From the NCBI RefSeq assembly GCF_001202035.1, contig NZ_LGHT01000004.1, positions 62,001 to 126,000 on the forward strand: DNA of 64,000 nt, read 5' to 3'. The DNA is from Pseudorhodobacter wandonensis (GTDB lineage Bacteria > Pseudomonadota > Alphaproteobacteria > Rhodobacterales > Rhodobacteraceae). The translations under genes and the position numbers were made by a program. The notes beneath the pieces are model-generated. The model did not search any database. It saw only the letters and a list, made by a program, of their open reading frames with translations, and was not told where the DNA came from. Numbering within the stretch: the stretch's first letter is position 1; the number at the start of each line of letters is the position of its first letter. Below, piece after piece: positions 1 to 9,030 of this stretch.

Positions 1-499
1 ACCGCGTGATCGAATCATCGATCACCATGATCGTCACCGTGGCACCCGAAATAATATCCAGCTTGTGCCCGGTACCGCCGGCCTCGGCCTCGGCCACCAG
101 ATCGAGGCCACGGTATTTGGCAACCAACGCCTTAACTTTGCTGTCGGGAATACCGATCAACACAATCGGCTCGGAATGTTTGATAAGCTGCACACCGATG
201 ATATGCGCCGCATCGTCCAGTGCGACCATCGTGTGAATGGGCTTGCCCGAATAGCCCGTCGTCGAAACGAAATCCGACGTGACATAGGCCCAACCGATCT
301 GCGCACCCTGCTTTAGAACGGGGGCAACCGGTGTATCGGCGCGAATGGGACCAAAGGCATCTGCCCCCTCAACCACATCGCCCGCGACAATCGTTGGCAG
401 CAGTTTGGCCAAAACCGACTCGGCCGAGGCAGGAAGCGCAAAGAACAGCGCTACAAGGAACCCAAAGAAGATTCGGATACAGGTTTGAGTACGTGTCAT
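1..499 (-). CDS. nosR: NosR-like nitrous oxide reductase regulator/electron donor, N-terminal part
   Basis: The 166 visible codons read leftward from ATG 499 with no stop and run off the window edge, so only the N-terminus is present. Residues about 8-26 form a signal peptide ending in ALPASA. The rest reads as the periplasmic FMN-binding domain of the NosR/NirI family, with the flavin-attachment type motif SGATVT at residues 151-156. In the family this domain is followed by a membrane core and polyferredoxin-like 4Fe-4S sites, and the protein is needed for N2O reductase (NosZ) expression and electron supply; those parts lie outside. Its ATG overlaps the stop of the upstream small gene (ATGA), which implies translational coupling. 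NirI is the alternative, but the Cys-motif gene in front favours nos. Confidence 0.82.
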   Translation of the reverse strand, partial: MTRTQTCIRIFFGFLVALFFALPASAESVLAKLLPTIVAGDVVEGADAFGPIRADTPVAPVLKQGAQIGWAYVTSDFVSTTGYSGKPIHTMVALDDAAHIIGVQLIKHSEPIVLIGIPDSKVKALVAKYRGLDLVAEAEAGGTGHKLDIISGATVTIMVIDDSITR

Positions 500-915
500 A
501 CTGTGGTGTCCTTGGTGGCCAGCCCACAGCGCGGCGCGGTGCGAACACCGTATACATTGCTTGCAGGCGGGGGGCCCCGCGCTTGCGGGCGGGATATGAT
601 GATGGGTGCAGGGGTTTGGTGCAGCGCCAAAACCGTCAGTTTGCTAAACTGGCTTGGGGCCACGCCAAATTCGAACGCGGCGCTTGGGAAAACTGTGGTC
701 GGCGCATTGCAGACCAAGCAATCGCAGCAAGCGGCAGAAGGCGAAACCGGCTGGCCATTCGCATCCACGGTGATCGTCTTGGCGCCACCATCGGCGCAAA
801 TCACCATTTCCATCAGGCCAGATCCCATCGGCGCAGCAGCATTCAGTGCGCCACTGTAGAGGCTGACGCAAACGCAAAGGAGAATTGCTCCGATATGGGA
901 CCACATGGTTTTCAT
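496..915 (-). CDS. nosC: NosC-like small exported cysteine-motif protein
   Basis: A 139-aa protein with an N-terminal hydrophobic signal segment (about residues 7-27) and a cysteine cluster CCDCLVC at residues 63-69. The rest is proline and alanine rich with no recognised fold. It overlaps the start of nosR by 4 bp and follows an FNR-type box. In Paracoccus denitrificans the nos operon begins with a small Cys-motif gene, nosC, directly before nosR, and this gene has the same place and character; DUF2946 proteins are also similar. A role in copper or N2O reductase maturation is only an inference. A second in-frame ATG at 906 is a possible start; neither has a strong ribosome site. Confidence 0.55.
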   Translation of the reverse strand: MKTMWSHIGAILLCVCVSLYSGALNAAAPMGSGLMEMVICADGGAKTITVDANGQPVSPSAACCDCLVCNAPTTVFPSAAFEFGVAPSQFSKLTVLALHQTPAPIIISRPQARGPPPASNVYGVRTAPRCGLATKDTTV

Positions 916-1293
916 GGGGCGTTCTTCGCAGAAGCATCAAAGGGGTGTCTTGATCTAGGTCAATCCAAACGGCAGGAACCAAAAATATTTCATAGAAAAT
1001 ACAAAAACATATATAATTTTTTGAATTACCATGCTGCTGGCAGGTGGGTCTAAAGGTTGATTCTCAAAGGCAATTCCGGCCGCGTGCAGGCAGAATACGA
1101 AAGCCATAACAGATCGGTAGTACCGCATTTTCAGGGTCGGCGGGCACCAACATTACCTTGTGGCAAACCATAAAGTACGTCCAAGGGCCGCACCCCCACC
1201 AATCAATCCCGATATTTCAAAATAAGACGCGTCAGCGCCATCGAAGGGGGCTCGATGCCCGCTTCGATGGCTGCCTGCTTACACTGCCAAGCC
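916..1293. other. Intergenic region between nosC and the aldehyde dehydrogenase
   Basis: A 378-bp stretch. The first 60 bp carry the nos promoter with the FNR-type box and an AT-rich tract (about 980-1030). The rest lies downstream of the aldehyde dehydrogenase stop. I see no convincing open frame, tRNA or strong terminator hairpin in it. Confidence 0.6.
950..963. promoter_or_regulatory. FNR/NnrR-type box upstream of nosC-nosR
   Basis: The 14-mer TTGATCTAGGTCAA matches the FNR/CRP-superfamily consensus TTGAT-N4-ATCAA with one mismatch (GTCAA). It is centred about 41 bp upstream of the nosC ATG. Boxes of this type control nos operons in denitrifying alphaproteobacteria through FnrP or NnrR, so anaerobic or NO-dependent induction is likely. 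Which regulator binds cannot be told from the site alone. Confidence 0.72.
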
Positions 1294-2739
1294 TTACTCG
1301 GCGCCCGAATCCCAGCCCGAAATCGCTTTGGCTTCCAGGAACTCTTCCAGCCCCCAATGCCCGCCTTCGCGCGCCCTCCCCGAGGCTTTCACCCCGCCAA
1401 AGGGCGAACCCGCGCCGCGCGACTTGCCGTTCATTTCCACCATCCCTGACCGCAAGCGGCGGGCAAGGCGGTTACGACGCACGCCGTCGCCGGATTGAAC
1501 ATAGTTGGTCAACCCATAAGGCGTGTCATTGGCAATGCGCACCGCGTCTTCTTCGGTATCAAACGGAATGATCGACAGCACAGGGCCAAAAATCTCTTCA
1601 CGCTCGATCGTCATGCCGGGTACGACATCGGCAAACACGGTCGGGCGCACATAAAAGCCCTTGTTCATGCCTTCGGGCAGGCCCGGCCCGCCGGCCACCA
1701 GCCGCGCGCCTTCATCAATGCCTTTCTGGATATAGCCCTGAATCTGGTCCCACTGGCGGCGGTTGACCACGGGGCCGATATGGCGGCCTTCCTCGGATGC
1801 GGGGCCAACCTTGATGCTGCTGGCAACTTCGGCGGCAACTTCGACCGCTTTGTCATAGATGCTGCGTTCTACCAACATCCGGCTGGGCGCGTTGCACGAT
1901 TGGCCCGAGTTATTCATCATATGCAGCACGCCGCGTTTTACGGCTTTGTCATCGGCATCGGCGAATATCAGGTTCGCACCCTTGCCGCCCAGTTCCAGCG
2001 TCACCCGTTTCATCGTTTCCGCCGCCGCAATCGAAATTGCACGGCCTGCGCGGGTTGAACCGGTAAAGGAAATCATCTCGATATCCGGATGCTTGGACAG
2101 CTGCGAGCCAACGCCCATGCCGTCACCATTCACAAGGTTGAACACCCCCGCAGGCACGCCTGCGTCATGGCAAAACTCGGCAAACAGCATCGAGGACAAA
2201 GGGCTTTCCTCGGATGGTTTCAGCACGCAGGTACAGCCTGCAAGCAGCGCAGGAATAACCTTTAGCGTCACCTGGTTCATCGGCCAGTTCCACGGTGTGA
2301 TCAGGCCAACAACGCCAATCGGCTCCATCGCGATACGGTCATTGGGTGCGTGGGGGCCAAGCGGGCGGATCCATTCCATTTCGTCAAAGGCGGTCAAAAA
2401 GTTTTCCAGATGCCACGGCAGGCAGGCCGCTTGATCGGTCAGCGCCATATCAATCGGCGCACCCATCTCGATGCTGATCGCCTGGGCCATTTCCCCGGCC
2501 CGCGCTTTGAACTGTTCCAGAATGCCCGCCACAACGGCGCGGCGCTCGGCAGGTGGCGTTACCGACCAACTGTCAAAGGCGGCTTTTGCGGCAGCAACGG
2601 CGGCGTTGGTATCGGCCTCGGACCCCAAGGAAATGACCGCGCAAACATCTTCATTCGAAGGGTTGATCACGTCGCAGTCGCGGGGGCTGCTGGGCATGAC
2701 CCACTGGCCGTTGATATAAAATTTACGTTTATCGAGCAT
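1294..2739 (-). CDS. NAD(P)-dependent aldehyde dehydrogenase
   Basis: A full-length 481-aa member of the aldehyde dehydrogenase superfamily, which oxidises aldehydes to carboxylic acids with NAD(P)+. Visible motifs are TPWN near residue 148, FTGST near 225, the general base Glu249 in ELGGKG, the catalytic Cys282 in GQSC, and EIFGPVL further on. The start ATG 2739 has a clear GGAGG five bases upstream. It stands alone: the nos operon lies downstream on the same strand and the peroxiredoxin diverges from it. The substrate cannot be assigned; the sequence is of the broad betaine-aldehyde/vanillin-like class and has no specific partner gene beside it. Confidence 0.93.
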   Translation of the reverse strand: MLDKRKFYINGQWVMPSSPRDCDVINPSNEDVCAVISLGSEADTNAAVAAAKAAFDSWSVTPPAERRAVVAGILEQFKARAGEMAQAISIEMGAPIDMALTDQAACLPWHLENFLTAFDEMEWIRPLGPHAPNDRIAMEPIGVVGLITPWNWPMNQVTLKVIPALLAGCTCVLKPSEESPLSSMLFAEFCHDAGVPAGVFNLVNGDGMGVGSQLSKHPDIEMISFTGSTRAGRAISIAAAETMKRVTLELGGKGANLIFADADDKAVKRGVLHMMNNSGQSCNAPSRMLVERSIYDKAVEVAAEVASSIKVGPASEEGRHIGPVVNRRQWDQIQGYIQKGIDEGARLVAGGPGLPEGMNKGFYVRPTVFADVVPGMTIEREEIFGPVLSIIPFDTEEDAVRIANDTPYGLTNYVQSGDGVRRNRLARRLRSGMVEMNGKSRGAGSPFGGVKASGRAREGGHWGLEEFLEAKAISGWDSGAE

Positions 2740-2939
2740 TTAAGCCTCCGGGATTTGCTTTCCATCAAACTGGCACCGGAACGGGCGACCTGCAAGGGCA
2801 GTCACGGTGGGAATTTGGTTTGGCGCTGCGTGACATCGCAGAAGACCGTTTCTTTTTGCGGCCACACTGTCGCAGGGGGGTGCAAACATGCGCGGCCTCG
2901 CATATGTCATAGGCAACGCTAACCAAAGAGGAGACAGCA

Positions 2940-3596
2940 ATGTCTGTACGGATCAACGACGTAGCCCCCGACTTCACGGCTGACAGCACCGCAGGCCAGA
3001 TCAAGTTTCACGACTGGGTCGGTGACAGCTATGCGATCATCTTTAGCCACCCGCGCGATTTTACGCCGGTCTGCACAACTGAATTTGGTGCCGTCGCACA
3101 ATTGGCACCCGAGTTTGCCAAGCGCAAAACCAAGGTGATGGGCGTCTCGGTCGATTCGGTTGAAGAGCATGTGAAATGGAAAAACGACATTGCCGCCTTT
3201 GCCGGTGCGCCTGCCGATTTCCCGATCATCGATGACACCTCGCTGACCGTTTCCAAAGCGTTCGACATGCTGCCCGCCGAATTTTACTTGCCCGAAGCAA
3301 ACCGCACGCCTGCCAACACCGCAACCGTGCGCAGTGTCTATATCATCGGGCCGGATAAAAAAGTCCGCCTGACCATGACCTATCCAATGAGCGTCGGCCG
3401 CAACTTTGCCGAAATTCTGCGCGCGCTTGATGCTGTGCAGGCCACCGATGGCGTGCCAATCGCCACCCCGGCAAACTGGGTCCCGGGCGAGGATGTTATC
3501 GTCGCACTATCCCTCGACAACAAAGCTGCCGAGGAAAAATTCGGCGCGCTGGACATCAAGCTGCCCTACCTGCGTTATGCCAAAGCGCCGAAGTAA
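2940..3596 (+). CDS. 1-Cys peroxiredoxin (Prx6 family)
   Basis: A 218-aa cytoplasmic thiol peroxidase that reduces H2O2 and organic hydroperoxides. The peroxidatic Cys45 sits in the motif PVCTTE. I see no other cysteine in the protein, which marks it as the 1-Cys Prx6 type whose resolving thiol comes from another molecule. The C-terminal extension (NWVPGEDVIV onward) is the long Prx6-type dimerisation region. The start has AGAGGAG a few bases upstream. It is monocistronic, ending in a strong terminator, and is divergent from the aldehyde dehydrogenase across about 200 bp that should hold both promoters. Confidence 0.94.
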   Translation: MSVRINDVAPDFTADSTAGQIKFHDWVGDSYAIIFSHPRDFTPVCTTEFGAVAQLAPEFAKRKTKVMGVSVDSVEEHVKWKNDIAAFAGAPADFPIIDDTSLTVSKAFDMLPAEFYLPEANRTPANTATVRSVYIIGPDKKVRLTMTYPMSVGRNFAEILRALDAVQATDGVPIATPANWVPGEDVIVALSLDNKAAEEKFGALDIKLPYLRYAKAPK

Positions 3597-3614
3597 TCTG
3601 CGCCGATACTGACA

Positions 3615-3646
3615 AAAGGCCCCAAGCATCCTTGGGGCCTTTCTTT
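3615..3646 (+). terminator. Rho-independent terminator after the peroxiredoxin gene
   Basis: A perfect 12-bp stem (AAAGGCCCCAAG at 3615-3626 pairing with 3631-3642) with a 4-nt CATC loop, followed by TTCTTTATT. It lies about 20 bp after the peroxiredoxin stop. Confidence 0.9.
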
Positions 3647-3668
3647 ATTGGGCCTGCCCGCAGCCGCC

Positions 3669-4085
3669 TTAGTAACAGCCCGAGTGGTCCTCGCCCGCGC
3701 CGGCCAAATAGATGACCGAAGGCGTACGGCCATAGCCACATACAAACACATTCACCAAGAACGGCTGGCCATTGCGCGCCATGCTGGCAAAGCTGCCGTT
3801 TTGGTTGCCCCCTGCTGCCACCATTTGCGGAATGCGGGCCCGCAAGGCCTGATTGGCAAAGATCGGGTCATAGTCATCTTGGGCGTGGCGAATGCCGAAT
3901 CTGTGGACGTTGGCACGGTCTTGTTGAAGTACCCCGCCAAGAGACGTCACCGGCTGGCCTTTGGATGAGCGCATATCCTCGGGGCCAATATAGGCAAGGT
4001 AATAGGCAAGCTGGTTCCACTCTTGGGCGAAAAGGGGCGACGCGAAAAGGAAGACAACAATCGAAAAACCAATTTGACGAAACAC
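3669..4085 (-). CDS. Exported hypothetical protein
   Basis: A 138-aa protein I do not recognise. The start chosen is GTG 4085 because GGAGG lies five bases upstream and it places a clean signal peptide (about residues 3-20, ending in PLFAQ) at the N-terminus; an upstream ATG in the same frame lacks both. The mature part contains a polar stretch and a C-terminal segment with two cysteines (VCGYG and SGCY) that could form a disulphide. It probably acts in the periplasm. It follows the YHYH-domain gene on the same strand with a 178-bp gap. Confidence 0.62.
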   Translation of the reverse strand: MFRQIGFSIVVFLFASPLFAQEWNQLAYYLAYIGPEDMRSSKGQPVTSLGGVLQQDRANVHRFGIRHAQDDYDPIFANQALRARIPQMVAAGGNQNGSFASMARNGQPFLVNVFVCGYGRTPSVIYLAGAGEDHSGCY

Positions 4086-4220
4086 TTTAACCTCCAATCG
4101 AAATCGTGAATGGGTTCGGTTACTGCATTCAACACATAAGAAACTGCACATAGAAAACGGTACAGCTTTTGCCCCTTTTTCGCAACGAATAAGGGCCTGA
4201 TTGGTGTTTGCAACATCGGC

Positions 4221-4253
4221 CACTTCGGTCTTGACGCCAGACAAGACCGAGTG
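4221..4253 (-). terminator. Hairpin downstream of the YHYH-domain gene
   Basis: An inverted repeat TCGGTCTTG (4225-4233) / CAAGACCGA (4242-4250), extended by CAC/GTG around one bulge, starting about 10 bp after the YHYH gene stop. It lacks a T-run on the leftward strand, so it may stabilise the 3' end rather than terminate efficiently. Confidence 0.5.
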
Positions 4254-4263
4254 GGGCAATTGT

Positions 4264-5247
4264 TCAGGGGCGGGGCGGCGGGGCCGAGGCATCGCATACC
4301 GCCGTCGGGTCATCCGAATGGCAACCAAATTCGGCACTCAGACAGCCAAGGATCGCGTTCGCGCCAACTTCGCCTGCGTGATAGTGATAGCCCAGCCCCT
4401 CGCCTTCATGACCATTGCAACGATCAAGCCCCTCGGGCGCGGTGCCATCGGCCAAAAGATGGGTCAAGATGGCATAGCCATCCATCGCGATGCCGATCTG
4501 CTGCGGCTCTGCGCCGACGGGCGTTTCCAGACAATCGGTTACAGCGTGATAGTGATAGCCTTCATGCGGATTCACATGGCCACCGCATTTGTCAAACGGC
4601 GCAATCGTGTGCGCGCCCAAAATCGCGTCAACCGGTGCGGGCGCATCCAGCCGCACCCCATTTGCCGCAATCCCTGACCCGATAAAACGGATGTCGCGGC
4701 CTATGATCAACGGCTGCGGGTCAATCGGGATCACGTAGGTTTGCGTGACATCTTCGGCAATGTATTCGGGCAGGCATTGCACGCAGTAATTATTGTACTT
4801 CGGGTCAACATCGGGGCGGGCCGCCGCCAAACAGGCCTCAAGACTATCCGTCACGTTGATCTTGCCGGTTTCTGGGTCGAACACGCTCCAGCCTTTATCC
4901 TCATAAAACTCGGCCAGCTTTTCCATAAAGGCCCCATCGGCAGCGAAAACCTTGCCACCATCCAACCAGATGCCTGCCTTGTCGGCGCCATCGGCAATGT
5001 TGGTCGGGCACCACGGGCCGGGGGCATAGCTGGTCGGTTCGGCCTTTACCGTCACCGAAAAGCAGCGCGTTTTGGTACCCGCCGACAGCGTGCAATCGAC
5101 GATTTTCGGGGCCTCGACCAGCTGGGCGCCTGCGAAAAACGCCGTGATCTCTTGCAGTTCTTCGGCCTCGGAATGGGCGAAGGCAAGGCTTGGCACAGCA
5201 AGTGCTGCGGCCATCACCAGCCATTTGGCAGTTTGTTGGTAGGTCAT
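4264..5247 (-). CDS. Exported YHYH-domain protein
   Basis: A 327-aa exported protein with a signal peptide (residues about 6-24, ending in SLAFA). The start ATG 5247 is chosen because GGGAA lies upstream and it puts the signal sequence at the N-terminus; the longer frame begins with a TTG and adds 11 charged residues. Two copies of GYHYHA appear in the C-terminal half, the hallmark of the YHYH domain, set in a Cys- and His-rich region (CNGHEGEG, GCLSAEFGC). The spacing suggests metal binding with disulphides in the periplasm, but no biochemical role is established. The tail is proline rich. Confidence 0.8.
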   Translation of the reverse strand: MTYQQTAKWLVMAAALAVPSLAFAHSEAEELQEITAFFAGAQLVEAPKIVDCTLSAGTKTRCFSVTVKAEPTSYAPGPWCPTNIADGADKAGIWLDGGKVFAADGAFMEKLAEFYEDKGWSVFDPETGKINVTDSLEACLAAARPDVDPKYNNYCVQCLPEYIAEDVTQTYVIPIDPQPLIIGRDIRFIGSGIAANGVRLDAPAPVDAILGAHTIAPFDKCGGHVNPHEGYHYHAVTDCLETPVGAEPQQIGIAMDGYAILTHLLADGTAPEGLDRCNGHEGEGLGYHYHAGEVGANAILGCLSAEFGCHSDDPTAVCDASAPPPRP

Positions 5248-5485
5248 AGGTTTTCCCTTATCACGCGCGTTCAATTCCAAGTGATACGTAACTAGCTAAA
5301 CTTTCCGTCTAAATTTTTTCGGCCCTGCGCCTGCTTTTGCCGCCCCGCTTGCCGCCTGCAACTTGATGCTTTCCTTTTACACAGAATCCCCTTATACGCG
5401 CTCGATCCCGACCATGTCGGGGCATCAAGGGCCTTGCTGGACGACATCCCGGCACGTGCCGTCACATTCAACTATGGAGAACCCG

Positions 5486-5755
5486 ATGTCGATTACGCCA
5501 GAACTAAAAGCCCAACTGATCAAAGAATATGCCACCAAAGCAGGTGACACCGGTTCGCCCGAAGTACAGGTTGCTATTCTGTCCTCGCGCATCGCGACCC
5601 TGACCGAGCATTTCAAAGACCACAAAAAAGACAACCACTCGCGTCGTGGTTTGTTGATGATGGTTGCACAGCGCCGCAAGCTGCTGGACTACGTCAAAGG
5701 CAAAAACGAAGAGCGTTACCAGTCGCTGATCACCCGCTTGGGCATCCGCCGCTAA
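5486..5755 (+). CDS. rpsO: 30S ribosomal protein S15
   Basis: An 89-aa protein equal in length to other bacterial S15 proteins, with the typical helices and motifs [17 protein letters not shown]-like (DNHSRRGL) and RRKLLDYV. S15 binds the 16S rRNA central domain early in 30S assembly. The start ATG 5486 is preceded by GGAGA at the right distance; an upstream ATG at 5474 would place that ribosome site inside the gene. A strong terminator follows. In many bacteria pnp comes next, but here an inverted gene intervenes. Confidence 0.97.
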   Translation: MSITPELKAQLIKEYATKAGDTGSPEVQVAILSSRIATLTEHFKDHKKDNHSRRGLLMMVAQRRKLLDYVKGKNEERYQSLITRLGIRR

Positions 5756-5776
5756 TTTTATCCGTTCTCGGATGCC

Positions 5777-5810
5777 AAACGCCCGTAGCGCAAGCTGCGG
5801 GCGTTTTGGT
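5777..5810 (+). terminator. Terminator after rpsO
   Basis: A 13-bp stem (AAACGCCCGTAGC at 5777-5789 with 5794-5806, one G-U pair) and a GCAA tetraloop, followed by TGGTTTGG. It lies about 20 bp after the rpsO stop. Confidence 0.85.
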
Positions 5811-5906
5811 TTGGTGGGGGGCTGTTGGCGACAAAAAAGACCCGTCACAGCGCGTTCCAACAATCGTGCGTTTATTGCCCACTGCGACTAGCAGGCTTCG
5901 GCCGCG

Positions 5907-6464
5907 TCAGAGCAGCCGAGGCGGGACAATTGGCGAGACATTATCTGCCTTGAAAAAGGGAGAGTTCTTGGATTTGCCGCCGAACCCACCCCGAACCAGA
6001 AAAGGCAGCACAGTCAGCATATCCTTGAAGCCAATCTTTTGGGAAATGTGAAAAGGCGGCGCGCCTTTTGCATCACGGCCGTAAATCCGGCTGCGCACAG
6101 GACCCAATCGCTCCAGGCAATCAGGGTCAGCTGCTAGGTAGGCATTGCAGAGAATGCCAAACCAAGGGAACTTGGCCCGAATATTTCCGACTGGCGCATT
6201 GCAGCAGCGCGTAGACCAGCGAAACAGCCCATCGGGGCTTAGCTGGTTGCAGACCAACTGTTCTTGACCTTTGATAATTCTAATCTCGCTCGGGTACACG
6301 GGGATGACCTCAGTCCCGCCAAAGGCATCGAGTAGATCCTGCCGACCCAACTTTTCCAGATAGCGCTGACAATCGCTGCAATAGCACATAAGGCGGCCTG
6401 GGGTGTGGTTCGGAAAATTTGTCAACTCGGCTTGAAAAGCCCCACAATCACATCTCACTTGCAT
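5907..6464 (-). CDS. GFA/DUF6151-like zinc-binding protein
   Basis: A 185-aa protein with cysteine motifs of the GFA-type fold: CDCGAF at residues 5-10, CYCSDCQRY near 27-35 and TRCCNAPVGN near 86-95. These pairs match the DUF6151 relatives of the glutathione-dependent formaldehyde-activating family and probably bind zinc structurally. The substrate is unknown and GFA catalytic activity is not shown for this branch. TTAGGAT lies upstream of ATG 6464. It is inserted in reverse between rpsO and pnp, and its codons look somewhat more AT rich than its neighbours, which hints at later acquisition. Confidence 0.75.
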   Translation of the reverse strand: MQVRCDCGAFQAELTNFPNHTPGRLMCYCSDCQRYLEKLGRQDLLDAFGGTEVIPVYPSEIRIIKGQEQLVCNQLSPDGLFRWSTRCCNAPVGNIRAKFPWFGILCNAYLAADPDCLERLGPVRSRIYGRDAKGAPPFHISQKIGFKDMLTVLPFLVRGGFGGKSKNSPFFKADNVSPIVPPRLL

Positions 6465-6801
6465 CGCCTAAATCCTAACTTCTCATTATCCAAGTCCGCA
6501 GGAACCATCATATCCGGTGCGCCAAACATAACAATTGCCATAACCACCGTTTGTTGAACGCCCAAGCCTTTGCTTTGATATCCCCAGCCGTCATCGGTCA
6601 ATCCTGCATCAAAGGCAGTTGCCTCCGCAACGCCCCCCTGCCCCACCCCTTCCCAAACCCCTTATTTTCCTGTAAGGGCCACACATCTGTGACGTGAGGC
6701 CTGCCCCCGGCCGCATGCAAAGGATGGGGGGCGGCGGCAATGGGGCCGCTATGTAACGGGGGGCCCGGAACGCCGGGATGCCTCTATATAGGAAACGATG
6801 A
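6465..6801. other. Intergenic region and pnp leader
   Basis: A 337-bp stretch between the DUF6151-like gene and pnp. A hairpin CCCGG/CCGGG with an AACG loop lies at 6764-6777, about 13 bp before the pnp ribosome site. PNPase mRNA leaders in other bacteria form hairpins used for autoregulation, so this is a candidate, not a demonstrated element. A 63-codon GTG frame at 6455-6646 is not convincing. Confidence 0.45.
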
Positions 6802-8934
6802 ATGTTTAACGTAACTAAAAAATCGATCGAATGGGGCGGTGAAACGCTGACGCTGGAAACCGGCAAGGTTGCCCGTCAGGCCGACGGTTCGGTCATCGCC
6901 ACATTGGGCGAAACTTCGGTCATGGCCAACGTGACCTTTGCCAAAGCGCAAAAGCCGGGCCAGGACTTCTTTCCTCTGACAGTTCACTACCAAGAGCGTT
7001 ACTACGCTGCTGGTAAAGTTCCGGGTGGCTTCTTCAAGCGCGAAGCGCGGCCTTCGGAAAAAGAAACCCTGACATCGCGCCTGATCGACCGTCCGATCCG
7101 CCCGCTGTTCGTTGATGGCTTTAAAAACGAAGTTCTGGTGATTGTGACCGTGTTGTCGCACGACCTTGAAAACGAGCCTGACGTGCTGGCGATGATCGCC
7201 GCCTCGGCTGCGCTGACAATCTCGGGCGCGCCGTTCATGGGCCCGATCGCTGGTGCCCGCGTTGGTTTTGTTGATGGCAAATACGTTCTGAACCCGTCTT
7301 GCGACGACATGATGACCCTGCGCAACAACCCCGAGCAGCGCCTCGATCTGGTTGTAGCAGGCACCAAAGACGCCGTGATGATGGTTGAATCCGAGGCTTA
7401 TGAGCTTTCCGAAGAGGAAATGCTGGGCGCGGTGAAATTCGCGCATGACAGCATTCAGCCTGTCATCGACCTGATCGTTGATTTCGCCGAAGATTGCGCG
7501 AAAGAGCCCTTTGCTTTCACCCCGCCAGACTACTCGGACCTGTATGCCCGCGTAAAATCGGCTGGTGAAACCCAAATGCGCGCCGCTTTCGCAATCCGCG
7601 ACAAGCAAGAGCGTACCGCTGCGATTTCCGCCGCTGTTGACGCGATCAAAGCCGCGATTTCCGAAGAAGACCAAGCAGACGAAAACCTTGGTTCGGCGAT
7701 CAAAAAGCTGGAAGCAAGCGTGCTGCGTGGCGACATCATCAACGGTTCGCCCCGTATTGATGGCCGCGATACCACCACCATCCGCCCGATCATCTCGGAA
7801 ACCGGTATTCTGCCACGGACCCACGGTTCGGCGCTGTTTACCCGTGGCGAAACCCAAGGTCTGGTTGTGACCACACTGGGCACAGGCGAGGATGAGCAGT
7901 TCATCGACGCGCTGACCGGTACGTCGAAATCGAACTTCTTGCTGCATTATAACTTCCCTCCCTACTCGGTGGGTGAAGTGGGTCGTTTCGGCCCCCCCGG
8001 CCGTCGCGAAATCGGTCACGGCAAGCTGGCATGGCGCGCGCTTCAGGCTGTTTTGCCTGCTGCAACCGACTTCCCTTACACCATCCGCGTTGTGTCCGAG
8101 ATCACGGAATCGAACGGCTCCAGCTCGATGGCATCGGTTTGCGGTGGCTCTTTGTCGATGATGGATGCAGGCGTTCCTTTGAAAGCACCGGTTGCAGGCG
8201 TTGCCATGGGCTTGATCCTGGAAGAAGATGGCAAGTTCGCGATCCTCTCCGACATCCTGGGTGACGAAGACCACCTTGGCGACATGGATTTCAAGGTTGC
8301 AGGTACTGAAAACGGCATCACATCCTTGCAGATGGACATCAAAGTTGCAGGTATCACGCCCGCAATCATGGAAAAGGCACTTGCACAGGCCAAAGACGGC
8401 CGGATGCACATCCTTGGCGAAATGGGCAAAGCGCTGACTTCGGCGCAGGCGTTCTCGGCCTATGCGCCAAAGATCGAAACCATGACTGTACCAACCGATA
8501 AGATCCGTGAAGTGATCGGTTCGGGCGGCAAGGTGATCCGTGAGATCGTTGAAGTGTCGGGTGCCAAGGTTGATATCAACGATGACGGCGTGATCAAAAT
8601 CGCGTCGAACAACGCGGATGCAATCAAGAAAGCCTATGACATGATCTGGTCGATCGTGGCCGAGCCGGAAGAAGGCAAAATCTACACCGGCAAGGTTGTA
8701 AAACTGGTCGATTTCGGCGCCTTCGTGAACTTCTTTGGCAAGCGTGACGGTTTGGTCCACGTGTCCCAAATCGCCAACAAGCGTTTGCAGCACCCGAATG
8801 AGGCGCTGAAAGAAGGTCAGGAAGTGAAAGTAAAACTGCTTGGCTTTGACGATCGCGGCAAGGTTCGCCTTGGCATGAAGATGGTTGACCAAGAAACCGG
8901 CGCTGAGATCACCGAGGCCCCTGCCGAAGGTTGA
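6802..8934 (+). CDS. pnp: Polyribonucleotide nucleotidyltransferase
   Basis: A 710-aa PNPase, the usual length. It degrades RNA 3'-5' by phosphorolysis, can add tails, and works in the degradosome. In order: first RNase PH domain, alpha-helical linker, second RNase PH domain (about residues 315-545, with FPPYSVGE and [15 protein letters not shown]), KH domain ([11 protein letters not shown]) and C-terminal S1 domain ([13 protein letters not shown]). ATG 6802 has GGAAA six bases upstream. A second ATG at 6798 opens only a three-codon frame overlapping this start. A terminator follows. Unusually, rpsO is separated from it by an inverted gene. Confidence 0.97.
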   Translation: MFNVTKKSIEWGGETLTLETGKVARQADGSVIATLGETSVMANVTFAKAQKPGQDFFPLTVHYQERYYAAGKVPGGFFKREARPSEKETLTSRLIDRPIRPLFVDGFKNEVLVIVTVLSHDLENEPDVLAMIAASAALTISGAPFMGPIAGARVGFVDGKYVLNPSCDDMMTLRNNPEQRLDLVVAGTKDAVMMVESEAYELSEEEMLGAVKFAHDSIQPVIDLIVDFAEDCAKEPFAFTPPDYSDLYARVKSAGETQMRAAFAIRDKQERTAAISAAVDAIKAAISEEDQADENLGSAIKKLEASVLRGDIINGSPRIDGRDTTTIRPIISETGILPRTHGSALFTRGETQGLVVTTLGTGEDEQFIDALTGTSKSNFLLHYNFPPYSVGEVGRFGPPGRREIGHGKLAWRALQAVLPAATDFPYTIRVVSEITESNGSSSMASVCGGSLSMMDAGVPLKAPVAGVAMGLILEEDGKFAILSDILGDEDHLGDMDFKVAGTENGITSLQMDIKVAGITPAIMEKALAQAKDGRMHILGEMGKALTSAQAFSAYAPKIETMTVPTDKIREVIGSGGKVIREIVEVSGAKVDINDDGVIKIASNNADAIKKAYDMIWSIVAEPEEGKIYTGKVVKLVDFGAFVNFFGKRDGLVHVSQIANKRLQHPNEALKEGQEVKVKLLGFDDRGKVRLGMKMVDQETGAEITEAPAEG

Positions 8935-8956
8935 TCTGACTAGGTTGAAAAAGCAG

Positions 8957-8990
8957 AGGCCCCGGTGGAAACGCCGGGGCCTTTTGCTTG
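8957..8990 (+). terminator. Terminator after pnp
   Basis: A 9-bp perfect stem (AGGCCCCGG at 8957-8965 with 8974-8982) and an 8-nt loop followed by TTTGCTTG, about 20 bp after the pnp stop. Confidence 0.85.
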
Positions 8991-9030
8991 ATAAGCGGAA
9001 TGCCTTCGGCATAAGCCTGATTGGTAAGAA

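Noticed and set aside
6455-6646. A 63-codon GTG-started frame upstream of the DUF6151-like gene
   Set aside because: No recognised protein and a poor start context; it probably reflects spacer DNA.
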